Shown: positions 20,371 through 31,718, numbered from the stretch's first letter. The stretch is DNA of 64,000 nucleotides from Agrypnia vestita (GCA_016648135.1 JADDOH010023653.1:454109-518108), one strand, 5' to 3'. Translations and numbers: made by a program. Notes: generated from the sequence alone by a model not told the origin.

Positions 20371-21987
20371 TTACAAAGTTTCAACAAAAAACTTTGCTCC
20401 ACCACGTAGGGATTGCCAAATCATTCAATGGTATGACACTGAATTCTCGTACCGGAGGTTCCGTAGTCTTTTCTCGGTGAGGTCGCAATACACCTGCGTG
20501 ATTTTATGAAGACTGAATATTTTTCATAATATGTATTTCGCTTTATTCAGTGAGCCACACGACCTATTTAGAGTTAAAAAATTTAAGAAAAATTAATTCA
20601 CCATATTCATCCATATTCAAGCACGGTTGTTTACGTTTTTTTATTCCTCTTTTCTTCCATCGCATCTGTAAAGAAAAGTTACCGAGTATTATTTAATCTT
20701 TATGTTTTAATAAAAGAATATAAGTTTATTATTATGATACCCACCTAAAGAAAGGGAGATAAGTAATAAGTAGGTATAGATAAATTTACGAAAATGTTGG
20801 AGCAGTAGTCAGAGTCATGGAGTATCTTTGATCTCACAGTGGATAATGATATACATATTCGTATTTATAAATGAGATAATAATAAATATGGTTGAAACCA
20901 TCCATCACCGCCCTTTTTTATCTACTCCAACTCGCAAAAAATTTACTTCAAATTTTATTGTCTTATATTGTAAAGCGGATCTTTATTATTAATTTTATAT
21001 TGTTGTTTAAAAAAATATACTTTTCTTTAAAAAAAAAAATTTAAAAATGTTCACCGAAAACTTTAAAATAATTGCACAACCATTTCATTGAGGTGGAATA
21101 TATTTTGGGTGGCTTAATTCATATTGATACATGTCGGGGTTCTCGTGCCGTTGCCTTTCTGGTGGAACTTCAATTGTTATAAATTCGCCTTTGCGTAACT
21201 TACTTAATGCCGCGACATAATTTGATTAGCTCACTCGGCAACATCGCGATTGTGTAGGGATGTCGGAAAACGCGTGTTTGGCAATGACGATTGTACGGGT
21301 AATGGAAACGTACACATCATTGTTGTCACATTTAACGCAAATTTGATTGAAGTCTCTTCGGGTTGCTAAATTAATACAATAACCCGCAAGTTTGTGGCGC
21401 AGATACTTCCTCGGATAAAGTTTCCCGCAGTAATTGTACTTACTGGCGGGATTAACAGTTTATAGCGGTGTTTGTACTTTACTGTCCCCGAGCTCCTTGG
21501 GATTTAATACCATCTGCTGAATTTTTAATGAGCTAAGTCTCGTCAGTTGCAAAGCCTTCTGGCCACAGTGTAAGTAGTATTATTTGCTTAACTGGATAAT
21601 TTTACGGTTTCTTGAGAACTTTAGAGTCGTTTCATTTGAATGCCTGTCTCTGAAATGCATTCAAATCTTCCTTTTTGTCGACACAACTTCTTTCATCCCG
21701 TTTCTAGTTTATGGAAATAAGTGTTACGCGCAGGGTGCTCAAAATATGCGCCAATTATGATTTATATTAGTTATAGAAGTGAAGCCTGAAGCTGGCAGAA
21801 GAGGAATAATAGAGACCGCAGTGGAAGTGAGATCATCGTGGCAAATCTGTTAATGAAAGAGAAAACAATTAACAAATAAGAATGTAAAACTAAGACTCGA
21901 TCAAAAATTTTACTCCTTGTGACAGCCTAAAACGAAACAATTTGAGAGATTTATAATTCTATAAAAAATTATTAGAACTATAACATT
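20371..21987. other. No gene; GC-richer stretch at 21090-21560
   Basis: The segment 21090-21560 is more balanced in composition and has no repeat signature, as might be expected of single-copy regulatory DNA. No frame or motif allows a call. Confidence 0.35.
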
Positions 21988-22745
21988 TGAAGACCCCAAG
22001 ACAAGCAGTTGTTAACTAACATTCAAGTCCTTTTGAGATAATTAATTTGACATTTACATTTCGCCTTTCAAAAATATGTTTTATTGCTAATTCAAGATTA
22101 ATTTTTATTGATTTATGTCACTAAAATATCAAAAAGTATTTACAAAGTAAAAAAACGCATTTATGCACAAAAAATAAAAATATACTATTTTTCCCTAAAA
22201 AAATGTAGTTAACAACCATTTTTTCAATAGAATAACACCATTTTGAAATTCGTAAAACACGAACATCAAACAACCCTTCAAATGCTATCCGTTTTTACCA
22301 TCCATTATCCAAAATTACAAACTACCTGGCATGTTAATTAACAATACAAAACATGGTATGTAACATTTAAAATTATTGAAAAATAATATACAAGTACATA
22401 TTTTAATAGTCTTCAAATAAAAATAAATATATGACATTACTGCCAGAGTAAAAATTATACTAACCATAAATATTCCAATCAAATTAAAAGGCGTGTTAAT
22501 TTCAGAATGATGGCATGAACATGTTATTATTGAAGATAACATGTTCTTCCCATTAGTAACTGATTTGATTTTTTATGAAAAAGTGTAGTTAACATGTTCA
22601 TCTCTATGATTTGAACATGTTGTAATTATTTTTAAGTTCTGAACTTATTTCCAATGGAAAAAGCGTACATTATTTAGTTTAGAGGGCTAATTAACTCATT
22701 TTGGACAAAAATGTTAGTTAACAACTTCTTGCCATGGGGTCTTCA
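21988..22745. mobile_element. Unclassified DNA transposon with 36-bp TIRs, 758 bp
   Basis: TGAAGACCCCAAGACAAGCA at the left and the inverse at the right (TTGCCATGGGGTCTTCA) belong to 36-bp inverted repeats with three mismatches (21988-22023 and 22710-22745). TTAACTA/TAGTTAAC motifs recur inside at about 22207 and 22587. No transposase frame is present, so the element would depend on enzymes supplied elsewhere. The flanks do not show a clear target duplication. I cannot assign a superfamily. Confidence 0.75.
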
Positions 22746-23160
22746 TTTACTAATATAATAAAATTAAAAAACGTAGCATTATAATATTTCTCTAAAAAAG
22801 GTTAATATGCCTCTTGCTTGTAACGCGAATTGAGTCGGCAAATTTCGACCGAAAAGTGAATTTTAACAATGAAATGGAATTCTCGGATCGTTTATATAAT
22901 GTTTATGTCTTCAAAAAACAAATTGTACCTAACTTTGGAAATAATAATTAATATACAAAGCATAATAACGCAATTTACTCAGTTTCAGTTTATTATCGTT
23001 TATTATTAAATATTTAGTACATACACATTCCTACATAAATCAAATATAATAATGCCGTTTCCATCCATCTGTCCGTCCGTCCTTCCATCTGTCTCTGTAA
23101 CTTCATATAACGTTCGTAATTTCATTCAAATTTACAAATTATTTTTAATTAGCAAATTAA
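22746..23160. other. No gene seen
   Basis: AT-rich; contains a CCATCTGTCCGTCC low-complexity patch at about 23063-23095. Confidence 0.4.
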
Positions 23161-23250
23161 ACGGCCGGAAATCCGGCTTGAACCCCGGGCCACCAAAACC
23201 GGTCATCTTACGCATGTTGCTATTGACGCCTCTCCGTTGACCGCCAAAAA
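23161..23250 (-). mobile_element. tRNA-derived SINE fragment (second family)
   Basis: On the minus strand CTTTTTGGCGGTCAACGG is followed by a B-box-like GGTTCAAGCC (23184-23175). The same arrangement occurs at 49949-50095 and 55380-55530, so this is a dispersed family. Confidence 0.65.
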
Positions 23251-23321
23251 GATATTATTAATATTTTTACAATATCAGACCCACAAAACATCACACGGAC
23301 GTTTGTCTGTAGGTGCATCAA

Positions 23322-23561
23322 TATATATATATATATATATGTTAATATTAAGATTTTCTCGGGTAAAAGATGAAGGATTATTTTCTAGGATAGCAAGCAC
23401 ACCCGTTCACTCCAGAAGTCGAGATCCAATCACTTGGATTAATAACCCGCGTATTGTAGTCTTTCTCAAGACTACAATACGCGGGTTACCCTAGAAAAGA
23501 ATCCTTCATATATATATATATATATATTGTCACTATATATATATATATATATATAGTGACA
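23322..23561. repeat. Nested palindromes with TA runs
   Basis: A perfect 20-bp stem (AACCCGCGTATTGTAGTCTT at 23444-23463, its inverse at 23468-23487, loop TCTC) sits inside outer matching arms near 23370 and 23490 (GAAGGATT and AATCCTTC). A long TA run follows, and GTCAC..GTGAC encloses another at about 23529-23563. Foldback or cruciform-prone DNA. Confidence 0.85.
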
Positions 23562-23780
23562 TTGCGAATCCGTATGTGTTGTATTTTGCCCCACTCGTTA
23601 TTTCCGAACCAACCGCCCCGGTGATGGATAATCTATGAAGCGTGAAGTACACAGATTATCGTTGCGTTTTACACCGGGTCTTTATTTCACGTTTGCTACA
23701 GCTACAATTGATAGGCGAGATGTAGTCATACTCGCATCTGGGCCCCAATTTGGGTAAATATTCAATGATTATTCTGATAC
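23562..23780. other. Unassigned
   Basis: No recognisable feature. Confidence 0.3.
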
Positions 23781-24190
23781 CATAGAAATATATTAACGCC
23801 ATTAGCTAGATTTGAAAAAAACTTTCATGAGAATTTCTGTAATTTTTTGTTTTTGAAATCCATACTGATTCGGATCTAATATGTTAAACTTTACTAGGTA
23901 ATTGTAGATTTTAGTATGCAAGAATTTTTCAATAGCAGGCAGTATACATAATGGGCCTGTAATTAGTACATTCATCATGCGTCCCCCCTTTATGGATTGC
24001 TCTTATAATTCCTATTTTTAACATTCCTGGGATTTCGTGCTGTGTCAAGATAGTATTGTAGTATTGTCCTTATGATGTCAAAAATGCACCTTGTAAAATA
24101 GTTACTATTGAGCAGATTTTCATAATTTATAACTAGAGAATCATTTTCGTGTAAGGTTTTTATATTTATGTCACCGAGAAAGATAAAATT
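23781..24190 (-). pseudogene. Jockey-like LINE fragment (endonuclease end joined to early RT)
   Basis: Minus strand. From 24185 downward, FLGDINIKTLHENDSLVIN resembles the GDxN motif region of an APE-type endonuclease. After an internal deletion the next frame reads LKIGIIRAIHKGG and TNYRPI, the first motifs of LINE reverse transcriptase. A further frame gives LPAIEKFLHTKIYNYLVKFN and QYGFQK, the next RT motif. At least two frameshifts and one large deletion separate these parts, so the element is dead. It abuts the 3' truncated end of the larger LINE on the right and may have inserted into it. Confidence 0.75.
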
Positions 24191-24199
24191 ATCACTAAC

Positions 24200-24690
24200 A
24201 ATAGCTCATTTGAAATTTTATCTTCACCGGATCTTTGCCACTTTTTTGTGTTTTTATAGCTTTTATGACTTCAGTTTCTAATATGCAAGGTATTTTTTCT
24301 TCATAAGTATAATTCTAATGTTGTTTTGTCTCTCTCCGTGTAAAGTTTCTTGTAGAGTTCTGACGCTTCTCTAGCTATTATTGATCTTTTTGTCGCCAAT
24401 CTCTCATTATTCTTCTTATTTTTATTTTCATGTTAGGTATCCATTGTGTGTATTCTTTCAGTTGCTTTTGATCTTTTTTAATTCTGCCTGTTTTCTCTAT
24501 TTGTTCTTTTAATACTTTCAGTCTCTCAGCTTTCTTTTGTTTTCGTATTGATATCAGGATTTTTTTACTGATATTTGTAATGTTTTGATGGTTGTTGTTT
24601 CGTTTCTCTAACATTATGTTCCTCTCATTTATTAATTTTATAGTTTCTTCTCCTAATTTATTTTTCTTCATTTCTTTAGTACACAATTTG
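24200..24690 (-). pseudogene. LINE linker and start of reverse transcriptase
   Basis: A lysine-rich linker (24686-24378, KLGEETIKLINERN onward) precedes IPCILETEVIKAIK and GKDPGEDKISNELL, the typical first conserved block of LINE RT. The frame is broken by two stops near 24375 and the catalytic RT core is missing. Confidence 0.75.
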
Positions 24691-24924
24691 TTTACGTTTG
24701 TCAGTGCCTTCTCTAGAAGAAAATACTTTACTTTTAGTGTTTTGGATCTTTCGATTTCTTCTAAAGAATTTTCTAGTTCATTTAGGACATTTATTGGTAT
24801 AGGCGATCATAGCCTCACATTTTTAGTTGACGAGGTAATATGTTTTCTTGATTTGTTATTTTCATTTTGCATAACTCTTCTTACCATTCTATGATCTGTA
24901 TTGAAGTTTTGCTTATCCACTACA

Positions 24925-25565
24925 TCGACGTCCCTAAATATTCTCTTTCCCTTGTAATAATGAAATCGATTTCATTTTTATCTCTATCGTTTGAGAATAT
25001 CCATGTCCACTTTCTTGTCATTCCTTTTTTGAAGAAGCTATTTATTATCTTAAGATTATTTGCAAAAGCAAATTCTATGAGCCGCTGTGCGTTGTCATTT
25101 CTCTCTCCGCTGCTGTAATTCCCCAAGACAAATTCATCTTTATTTGATTTACTGCCTATATTGGCATAAAGGTCTCCCATTGATTCTGTCAGATTTTTGT
25201 ATAATTTATCTTTCGCTGTCTTCGTATCTTATTCATGGGATGCGTAGACTTGGATAATCGTTGATGGTTGTTTACATTCAGGAAACTGTATATTGAGGAT
25301 TGCAATTCTGTCTGATATTTCTTGGAAACTGATTATTTTGCCTTTCGGGTATTTTTTTATTAAGAAACCCATTGCGTAGGTATATACATTGTTTTTCACC
25401 ATAGAAATAAAAAATGTAATCATTATATTTTCGAATCTATTCTTCTATTCTTCTTACTTCACAAAGACCAATAATATCCTATTTTATACATTTTATGGCT
25501 TCTTCAATTCTTCCAATATGTTATCTGTCATTAGCGTTCTGCAGTTTAACGTTGCAAGATATATT
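24925..25565 (-). pseudogene. LINE APE endonuclease domain, degraded
   Basis: Minus strand: IYLATLNCRTL (about 25560), then IGLCEVRRIEE with the catalytic Glu, GFLIKKYPKGKIISFQEISD, IIQVYA, GERNDNAQRLIEFA and WTWIFSNDRDKNEIDFI are visible in order. They are spread over several frames with stops between them. The domain nicks target DNA to prime reverse transcription. The sequence order is complete, but the expected GDFNA motif is damaged (the region reads MGDLYANIGSK). Confidence 0.85.
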
Positions 25566-25889
25566 TTTTTCTTTTTTTTTGATTTATGAATGTATTTCTA
25601 GGGGGTGGTGGTCTGGCAACCCCACGGGAAACATCTGGACTGGGGTTTTTCTGCCTCCGGTTGCTGATATTTAGTTGTTACTTACTTTGATTCGGTTTTG
25701 TATTAGAAAAAGGGTTTGATTTAGGTCTCAACAAATCCAATGCATTCTTCCTGTTTTCTTTAGTTGCTGAGGTATTGTTCACTAACTTCTCGGTCTGATT
25801 CTGATTTTCCGATGAAGATGATTGGACCGTTTTTCTTTTTTCTTTATTCTGATTGGGACCTTTTTGACTATCTATTGATCATATTTTAT

Positions 25890-26399
25890 GTACGCAAAGT
25901 TTCCTTTTGCACGTTATTCTATAAGCTTTGGTTTCAATTCTCTTCGTTTTTCTAATACTTTCTTAGGAAAATCTTCGGTGACGTATACCTCTTTCAAACT
26001 CTTTTTAATTCTTAGTATTTCGTCTCTCTTCCAGTTGCTTGCAAAAACGATAAGAACAGGTCTTATTTTGTTTTCTTTGTAGAGACCGATACGATGAATC
26101 ATTGATCGTTTGGTTCTAAGGAAATTTTTAAATCTGCTTTAATTATTTTCTGTGCTCTTTGTAACAACTCCGAAGGAGATTTTACTTTTTCTTCCAACCC
26201 GAAAAATAGTATGTTGTTCTTTTTTTTCTTTCTCTAGATATTCTATCTTTTTTCCAACATTTATATTTTGTTTTTCATAATTTTATTATACTCGATCAAT
26301 GGTTTTAATTTTTCATTCATTTTTTTCAAATTTAGTATTTCTTAGCTTTTCCATTTCTATTTTCATTTTGTCGAAAAATATTTGAAATTGTGTCTCCAT
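25890..26399 (-). pseudogene. LINE ORF1 (coiled coil plus RRM-like domain), degraded
   Basis: From an ATG at 26399 the minus strand reads METQFQIFFDKMKIEMEKL, a heptad-like coiled coil. After stops and a shift come an FGLEE-like stretch and then YRIGLYKENKIRPVLIVFAS and EDFPKKVLEKRRELKPKL, the RRM-like and C-terminal part of LINE ORF1 RNA-binding proteins. The last 62 codons (26102-25914) are still open. In an intact element this protein binds the element RNA. Confidence 0.75.
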
Positions 26400-26545
26400 T
26401 TTTCTTCTTTATGCAGTGGCAACATTGACTAATGGTTAATTTATTTTTAATTATTTTTATTTATTTTTTATTTACGGAATTAAACTAATAAACGGTAGTT
26501 TAAGTAATTAAACTAAAATAAACTGTACAACCCATCTCTAGCATG

Positions 26546-26746
26546 TTAACGTTTGATGGCGCTTACATATCACTGTCGCTCACTATTCTGATAACCTCAA
26601 AGTATAGGATTGCAAAATAATGGTTTTGATATTGTTTTTATGAGTGTCCACTATATTTTATTCACCACAATGTTTTGTGTCACAATTAACGTTTGATGGC
26701 ATTTATATATTACTGTCTCTCACTATTTTGATAACTTCAATATAGT
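26546..26746 (+). repeat. Diverged direct duplication, 140-bp spacing
   Basis: TTAACGTTTGATGGC at 26546 recurs at 26686, and each is followed by TATCACTGTCGCTCACTATT or a close variant. Confidence 0.8.
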
Positions 26747-27394
26747 AATTTTCACAATAGCGTTGATGAGCCAGTGTTTCATAATTATTTTTGACGAACA
26801 AGTTGTAGGTGAAGTTTACTACTGTTCGGCAATCGGAAGCCGATGTGATCTAATATAAGATCGGATCGGATCTAAGTGTAATGATAATGCACAAATGTGA
26901 AAGCATTAAGTTTCCCTGTGTGTGAGGCACAATATTTTTAGCTATGCATCGTGAACTGTACGCGGACTGTATGTAGGTACATAGCACCAAGCGGTATCTG
27001 TCAAACAAGTCAGTATTTTCATTATTCACGGAGCCGCAAGACTAAGATACACAACCGCAGACATCCCAGAACAAAGGATCATTTTGTAGATTCTCCCCAT
27101 CTCTGTTTTCTTCTTTACCGAATCACGTGTATGCCTAGACGCTATAAAAGATTTTAAAATTGCTCAGCCCCACATAATGAAATGGAAAATAACTAAATAA
27201 TTTAACTCTCCATTTAAAAAGAAAACAAAAATCTCAATGAAATGCAATAAATCTGTAATAAAAAATGTATATTTTGAAGTTGTGCTTATCAAGGTCATAT
27301 AGTAATTATGGATAAAAAAATTTTAGGCTCAAAAAAGTTTTAAAAAAAATTGCTTCACAAAACACCCATTCTTGAATAAATCACATATATAAAT
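26747..27394. other. No gene seen
   Basis: AT-rich; no recognisable frame or repeat. Confidence 0.4.
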
Positions 27395-27507
27395 TGTGAC
27401 CACACCGGGAATCGAACCCGGAACCTTCAGTATGAGAAGTGAGTGGCCGGCGGCCCTCTTAGCCTACTGGGCTACGCAGTTTTTTGCGTAAGTAGCCCAG
27501 TAGGCTT
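27395..27507 (-). mobile_element. tRNA-like SINE head with head-to-head palindrome
   Basis: On the minus strand the A-box-like TAGCCCAGTAGGCTAA (27474-27459) and the B box GGGTTCGATTCCC (27419-27407) are very tRNA-like. The spacing is longer than in a tRNA gene and there is no acceptor pairing, so a SINE head is more likely. AGCCTACTGGGCTAC at 27461-27475 has a perfect inverse at 27493-27507, suggesting two heads in opposite orientation. Confidence 0.65.
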
Positions 27508-27587
27508 TGAGTCATTACATCAACTTTATTTATTTATTTTCATAGTAATACGTTGCCATCCACACAATCAACTGACCGGAATGAATT

Positions 27588-27640
27588 TTGATAAAAAACT
27601 AACCCATAAAAACCAATTTTTTATTTTACTCCCTTTCTTT
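27588..27640 (+). repeat. Family A repeat, copy 4, left end only
   Basis: Carries AAAAAACTAACCCATAAAAA and ACTCCCTTTCTT and then stops matching. Confidence 0.65.
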
Positions 27641-28499
27641 GTAAATTAAATTTACCATCATGTAATTAAATAATTGATTGACTGAAAATGAAACATGTCT
27701 AGAAAAATATTTATGTCAGAAATCTCTAAAAATATCTCTTTATTATTTGATTTCTTCCCAAAAAAAACAAAAAAGTGTGTTGTCATCTGTGAACCAATTG
27801 TGGCGTCTGGATGCAAAACCGCCACTATCCAAACAAAACCATTTTTCATGTTTTGATTGATTAATTATCTGTATCCTATTCTGCACATTCTGCAAGTTTC
27901 CAATATAAGAAAATATGCTTCCATGCCCTTCAAAATCGTCCTTAAATATAACGGTGAGTAGCAAAACCGCCACGTTGCCGCAAAGTGGGATGCAGAACCG
28001 ACACTATTCACTCGGACCAATCAGAATGGAGCCCCGCTACGAGATTTAATATGGAGAAACGTCGTCCGTCGCAGATAACGCGTGTTTTGATTACCTTAAA
28101 TATTTACATAAAAACTAGAAGTAGACATCTTTTATTACCAAAAGACAGTGTACTAAAGCATGAAGTAAACAAGGATGGATATAAATGTAACTTTCAAAAG
28201 CGAAATAGGAAAGAATTATCACATCAAAAAGTCCGCTTTGTGCACATTTTTGAATATTTTTGTTGACACTTTAAAGACCGTGCGATTGGATTTACTATAA
28301 ATTTATTTTATTATAGGTAAAATAAAGTTAACTTACAAAAATAAGTATTTATTGTATCTAACATAACATACACCATCAGCATAAAATCTTCATCATCATC
28401 ATTATCATTATCGCCTTCAGTTTCAGTTTCTGTAAATATTTCATCGTTTTATTTGATTTGTATTGAAGTTAATAAATTTTAATAATTTTTAAATTTATT

Positions 28500-28625
28500 C
28501 ACCGATTGCTTGCTGCTAGGCCCTGCAGACGGTTATACTGGCGACCGCGAGGCCGCAAGTGGCTGCTGCGCGGCCATTGGCATCTGCAATTGGCTATCGT
28601 CTGTACTAGCCGTTGCGCGGCAAAT
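28500..28625 (-). repeat. GC-rich tract related to the Helitron-like end at 17.5 kb
   Basis: Minus strand: GCCGCGC blocks lead to GCAGGGCCTAGCAGCAAGCA, matching the order at 17540-17560 (GCAGGGCCTAGCAGTAAGCA). The terminal hairpin and CTAG end are missing. Confidence 0.6.
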
Positions 28626-28779
28626 GTTACCTAATATTATCAAGATGTCTCGTAGCTAGAAGTAAGAAACTTTACACTCTGGGTGAAATAAGATAATCTA
28701 ATAAGATCTAAACAGATTTATGATATGAAAAGGATGAAATTTTTATATAAACGTTTTTGTAATTTTTTGGGACTAAATT

Positions 28780-29660
28780 AGTGAAAAAGTTGAACTACCA
28801 TTACAGTAACTTACACCAATTATGAACAATTCATTCGCTTTAATACAAGTCGAATAAAATGATAAAAACCTTGCAAAAAATGAAAATACAAATTTTCACA
28901 AGGTTTTTATTATTTTATTTCATTTGTATTGCAGTGCATGAATTTTTTATAAACGATATTAATTGCCTGTCTTGATAATGAGTCGAAATTTTTCAAGCAA
29001 TCATGAGCTAACAATAATAGTTTGCATTTTTTTAAAAATATTTTCGACTTATTTTCTACAAAAAGTTGAACTATATTTACAGTTACTTATATTAATTACG
29101 AAAAATTAATTTGTTTCAGTACAAGTTAAATAAGATTATAAAAATCTTGCAAAAGTTCCAATTTTATTTTTTCCAATTAGAATTGCAGGGTATTTATTAT
29201 TTTGTTTAACTTGTGTAAAAGTGAATAATTTGTATAAGTTACTGTAGTATAAGTATAAGTATTAAAAAAATAAGTCCGAAATATTGAAAAAAAATGCACA
29301 TTTTAATGTCACATATTTCCTTATCTATTGATATTATTAGGTCACGTTTGCTTGAAAATTTTCGAATCAAAATTAAAGTAGAAATCTACCTATCAGGTAT
29401 TGTGGACTAGCTCTGTTACATAGTGTATATACACCTCGTAAAAAATTATATTTTCGATTTTTGTATCAATTTTTCATAATCAATTTAAGTTCCTGTAATG
29501 ATAGTTTAACTTTTTGCCTAAACTAAGTCGGAAATATTGAAAAAAAAATGCAAACTTTGATATTGCACATCTCCATAACTTTTGATATTAGGTCATGGTT
29601 GCTTGAGCATTTTCGACTCTTTATTAAGACAGAAACCCACTTGTAAAATTTTTACTACTT
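28780..29660. repeat. Diverged internal repeats, direct and inverted
   Basis: AAAAGTTGAACTA followed by a CAGT.ACTTA motif and CTTGCAAAA occurs near 28790 and 29055. AAGTC.GAAATATTGAAAAAA and TATTAGGTCA.G.TTGCTTGA occur near 29271 and 29525, and an inverted relative lies near 28970-29070. All are inside the 2.66 kb TIR element. The units are about 250-300 bp. Confidence 0.6.
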
Positions 29661-30584
29661 ACTATAAGACAGCCTACATAGGCATATAGGTATGATCATA
29701 TATTTTATTTTTTTATTTCCATACTCTTATTTAATTCTTAAGATTATTGTTTTTAGTTTTTAAAATAATTAAAACTATGTGCCTAAGTTATTAAATTTTT
29801 GTACTCGAAGATCAATTTTTAATCATTAAAATATTTTATAAACTCCGTTAATCGCCGATGAAATAATTGCCTATTTAAAAATATATTATATCTATTGTTA
29901 AATTTGGTGTCGTAGTAAAGGTCTCAAGAAGTGATACGGAATTATTGTTAAATCTAAAAATATTTTTGTTTCCATGATTGTTGGTTCATTATTTACATAT
30001 TTTCTAAAATATATTTAATCCATATTCCTTACTCAAAACTTGCACAAAATATTTTTGCATCTATTGTTAATCACAAATAAAATATTTATAAAATAATATA
30101 TTTCATTGTTTAATTTTCAATCGCAGTATTGTTCGCAATGAGTTAGGTCGGCAAGTCGCCACGTGATCGTCCGCGAGCGCGCCTCTCGCGATCGTTCGGT
30201 AGCAAAATCGACTCTATCGACAAAATCGACCGGCGGTGGGTAGCAAAACCGCCACTTTGCAATCAATATATCTTTATATTGCGGAAACAACAAAGAAAAT
30301 CTTTAAAATTGGTATGCAGATTTTAACACATCCTTAATATGTATCAAGTAAAATAATAAAAAACCGGAAAATGTGTAAGGGAAATACTTAAAACGTTTTT
30401 TTTGATTACTGAACATTTCATATATATGCAACGTGGCGGTTTTGCAGCCAGACGCCACAATTGTCATAAATTTTTGAAATTCGTAATGAAGTATCTATTA
30501 TACCTACTGACGGAGTAATTCAAATTTTAAATACTCCGTGACGTTATCGGGCCGCCGTTGGTAGCTTTTGTGATAATTCCAATT

Positions 30585-30772
30585 TGAAAAAACTATTAAA
30601 AATTTGAAAAATCTAAAATTATACTATAATTATTATTATTTATTAACGAAAATTTGATAGATCTTCTTGATCGTTGCCACGAGTCTGCTTGCAAAGGATC
30701 ACGGGATGGAATGGATCCAAAGTTTTTTCGTCAGACAAGCAGACGCCACGAGTTAATATAAAAGGAGTAAAA
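30585..30772 (+). repeat. Family A repeat, copy 5, right part
   Basis: Contains TTGATAGATCTTCTTGATCG and ends GACGCCACGAGTTAATATAA then AAGGAGTA, which shows the uninterrupted form of the end that mariner copy 1 split. Confidence 0.75.
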
Positions 30773-31100
30773 ATGATTTTAATTTCTCTACAATTAAACA
30801 ATTTATCGATTTTAATCAATATCTCAATAGGTATTACACACAGACTATGTGGGGTAACGAAAGCTATGCAAAAGCATCAGTTTGTACTCGTATACTATAA
30901 CATATAAATAAAAAAGAAAGACAAAAAACTCGATAAGGGTACCTACTGTATGGTACCCTGATCTTCAGGTATTCGAAACCAATGCTCGCAGTTTTCTGAG
31001 GAAGGGGCTGAAGATCACTGTTTTTGAGGTAAACTTCGGTTCCTCGGATGCCTGTGACCAAGAGTTATGTGATAGAATAAGAACTGTGATTATCTAAAAA
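30773..31100. other. Unassigned
   Basis: No recognisable gene. Confidence 0.35.
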
Positions 31101-31407
31101 TGGCAAGAAAGATTGGACATGGCGCCACTGGGGAGGTGGACATACTCCTTCCTCTCTAGAAACGCCGTGAGAGAATAAGGCAGGGGAGGGCCTCCGGTGC
31201 TTGATCGCCACGCGATGCAGCTGGTGTCGGGATACGGCGAGTTTCGGAGCAAATTACGTAGTCTGGGGCTCGCCGCGTCACCCTGGTGCACCTACACTCG
31301 TGTGGCTCAGACGCTGGAGCACATTCTCTTGTGAGTTTATGAAAGATGCACGAGAGATTATTATTGCAGGACTGGAGGGGGTGAGATACGGCTCCGCGGA
31401 ACAGTGA
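31101..31407 (+). pseudogene. R1-like LINE, ORF2 C-terminus
   Basis: The plus frame reads W..ERLDMAPLGRWTYSFL, a stop, then RHAMQLVSGYGEFRSKLRSL, GLAASPWC and QTLEHILL. This is the pattern of the C-terminal region of R1/TRAS-type ORF2 (a GHG.F...L...G....P.C motif followed by an EH.L segment). After a frameshift a few more codons follow, ending at the stop at 31407. GC content is far above the surroundings. The sequence from 31408 to about 31650 is likely the element's 3' untranslated tail. RT and endonuclease are absent. Confidence 0.7.
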
Positions 31408-31660
31408 CCGGACCTAGAATGAGAGAAACCTCGGACTCTCCCGTGAGTCCGCCAGGACGCGGGTTTCGTGCTGGAATCTGCTTCGTGGGTAATTGTGGAC
31501 CCGTAGTGCTCGGACTTGAACTCCGCCTTTAAGTGTGATCCTTGTCTTGTCTTCCCTATTAGGGGGTGTGTCCTTTCCCCAGACGTTCCCTTACTGTCCT
31601 CCTTTCCACCCGAATTCTATGTTTACTCTTTTACCATGATCTACCTATATTAAATTTGTA
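31408..31660 (+). mobile_element. Probable 3' UTR of the R1-like LINE
   Basis: GC-rich, non-coding, contiguous with the ORF2 relic, then returns to AT-rich sequence. No clear tail. Confidence 0.45.
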
Positions 31661-31718
31661 AGGTTTTGTCAACGATATATGTTTGTCACATCGATTTTGA
31701 ACATGTGCCGTTTTTTTG

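Larger units (their letters stand above)
24200..26399 (-). mobile_element. LINE of endonuclease-RT type, 3' truncated
   Basis: A minus-strand non-LTR retrotransposon running from ORF1 (26399) through the APE endonuclease and linker into the first RT motif (about 24200), where it is cut off. The domain order and the peptide wording, such as TLNCRTL, CEVRR and KNEIDFI, match the endonuclease-reverse transcriptase elements abundant in Lepidoptera. Parts are described separately. Confidence 0.85.
27798..30460. mobile_element. Unclassified 2.66-kb transposon with 28-bp TIRs
   Basis: TTGTGGCGTCTGGATGCAAA at the left and the inverse at the right form 28-bp inverted repeats with one mismatch (27798-27825 and 30433-30460). 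A subterminal motif, TAGCAAAACCGCCAC, occurs at about 27959 and again at 30240. The flanks extend the symmetry through CAATTG, so the exact ends and duplication (AATT or CAATTG) are undecided. No transposase is readable inside; the interior is a nest of other repeats. The superfamily is not evident. Confidence 0.75.

Noticed and set aside
24592..25118. Plus-strand frames of 83-100 codons
   Set aside because: Antisense of the LINE endonuclease and linker.
27395..27480. Genuine tRNA gene
   Set aside because: A and B boxes are good, but spacing is too long and the ends do not pair as an acceptor stem; more likely a SINE head.
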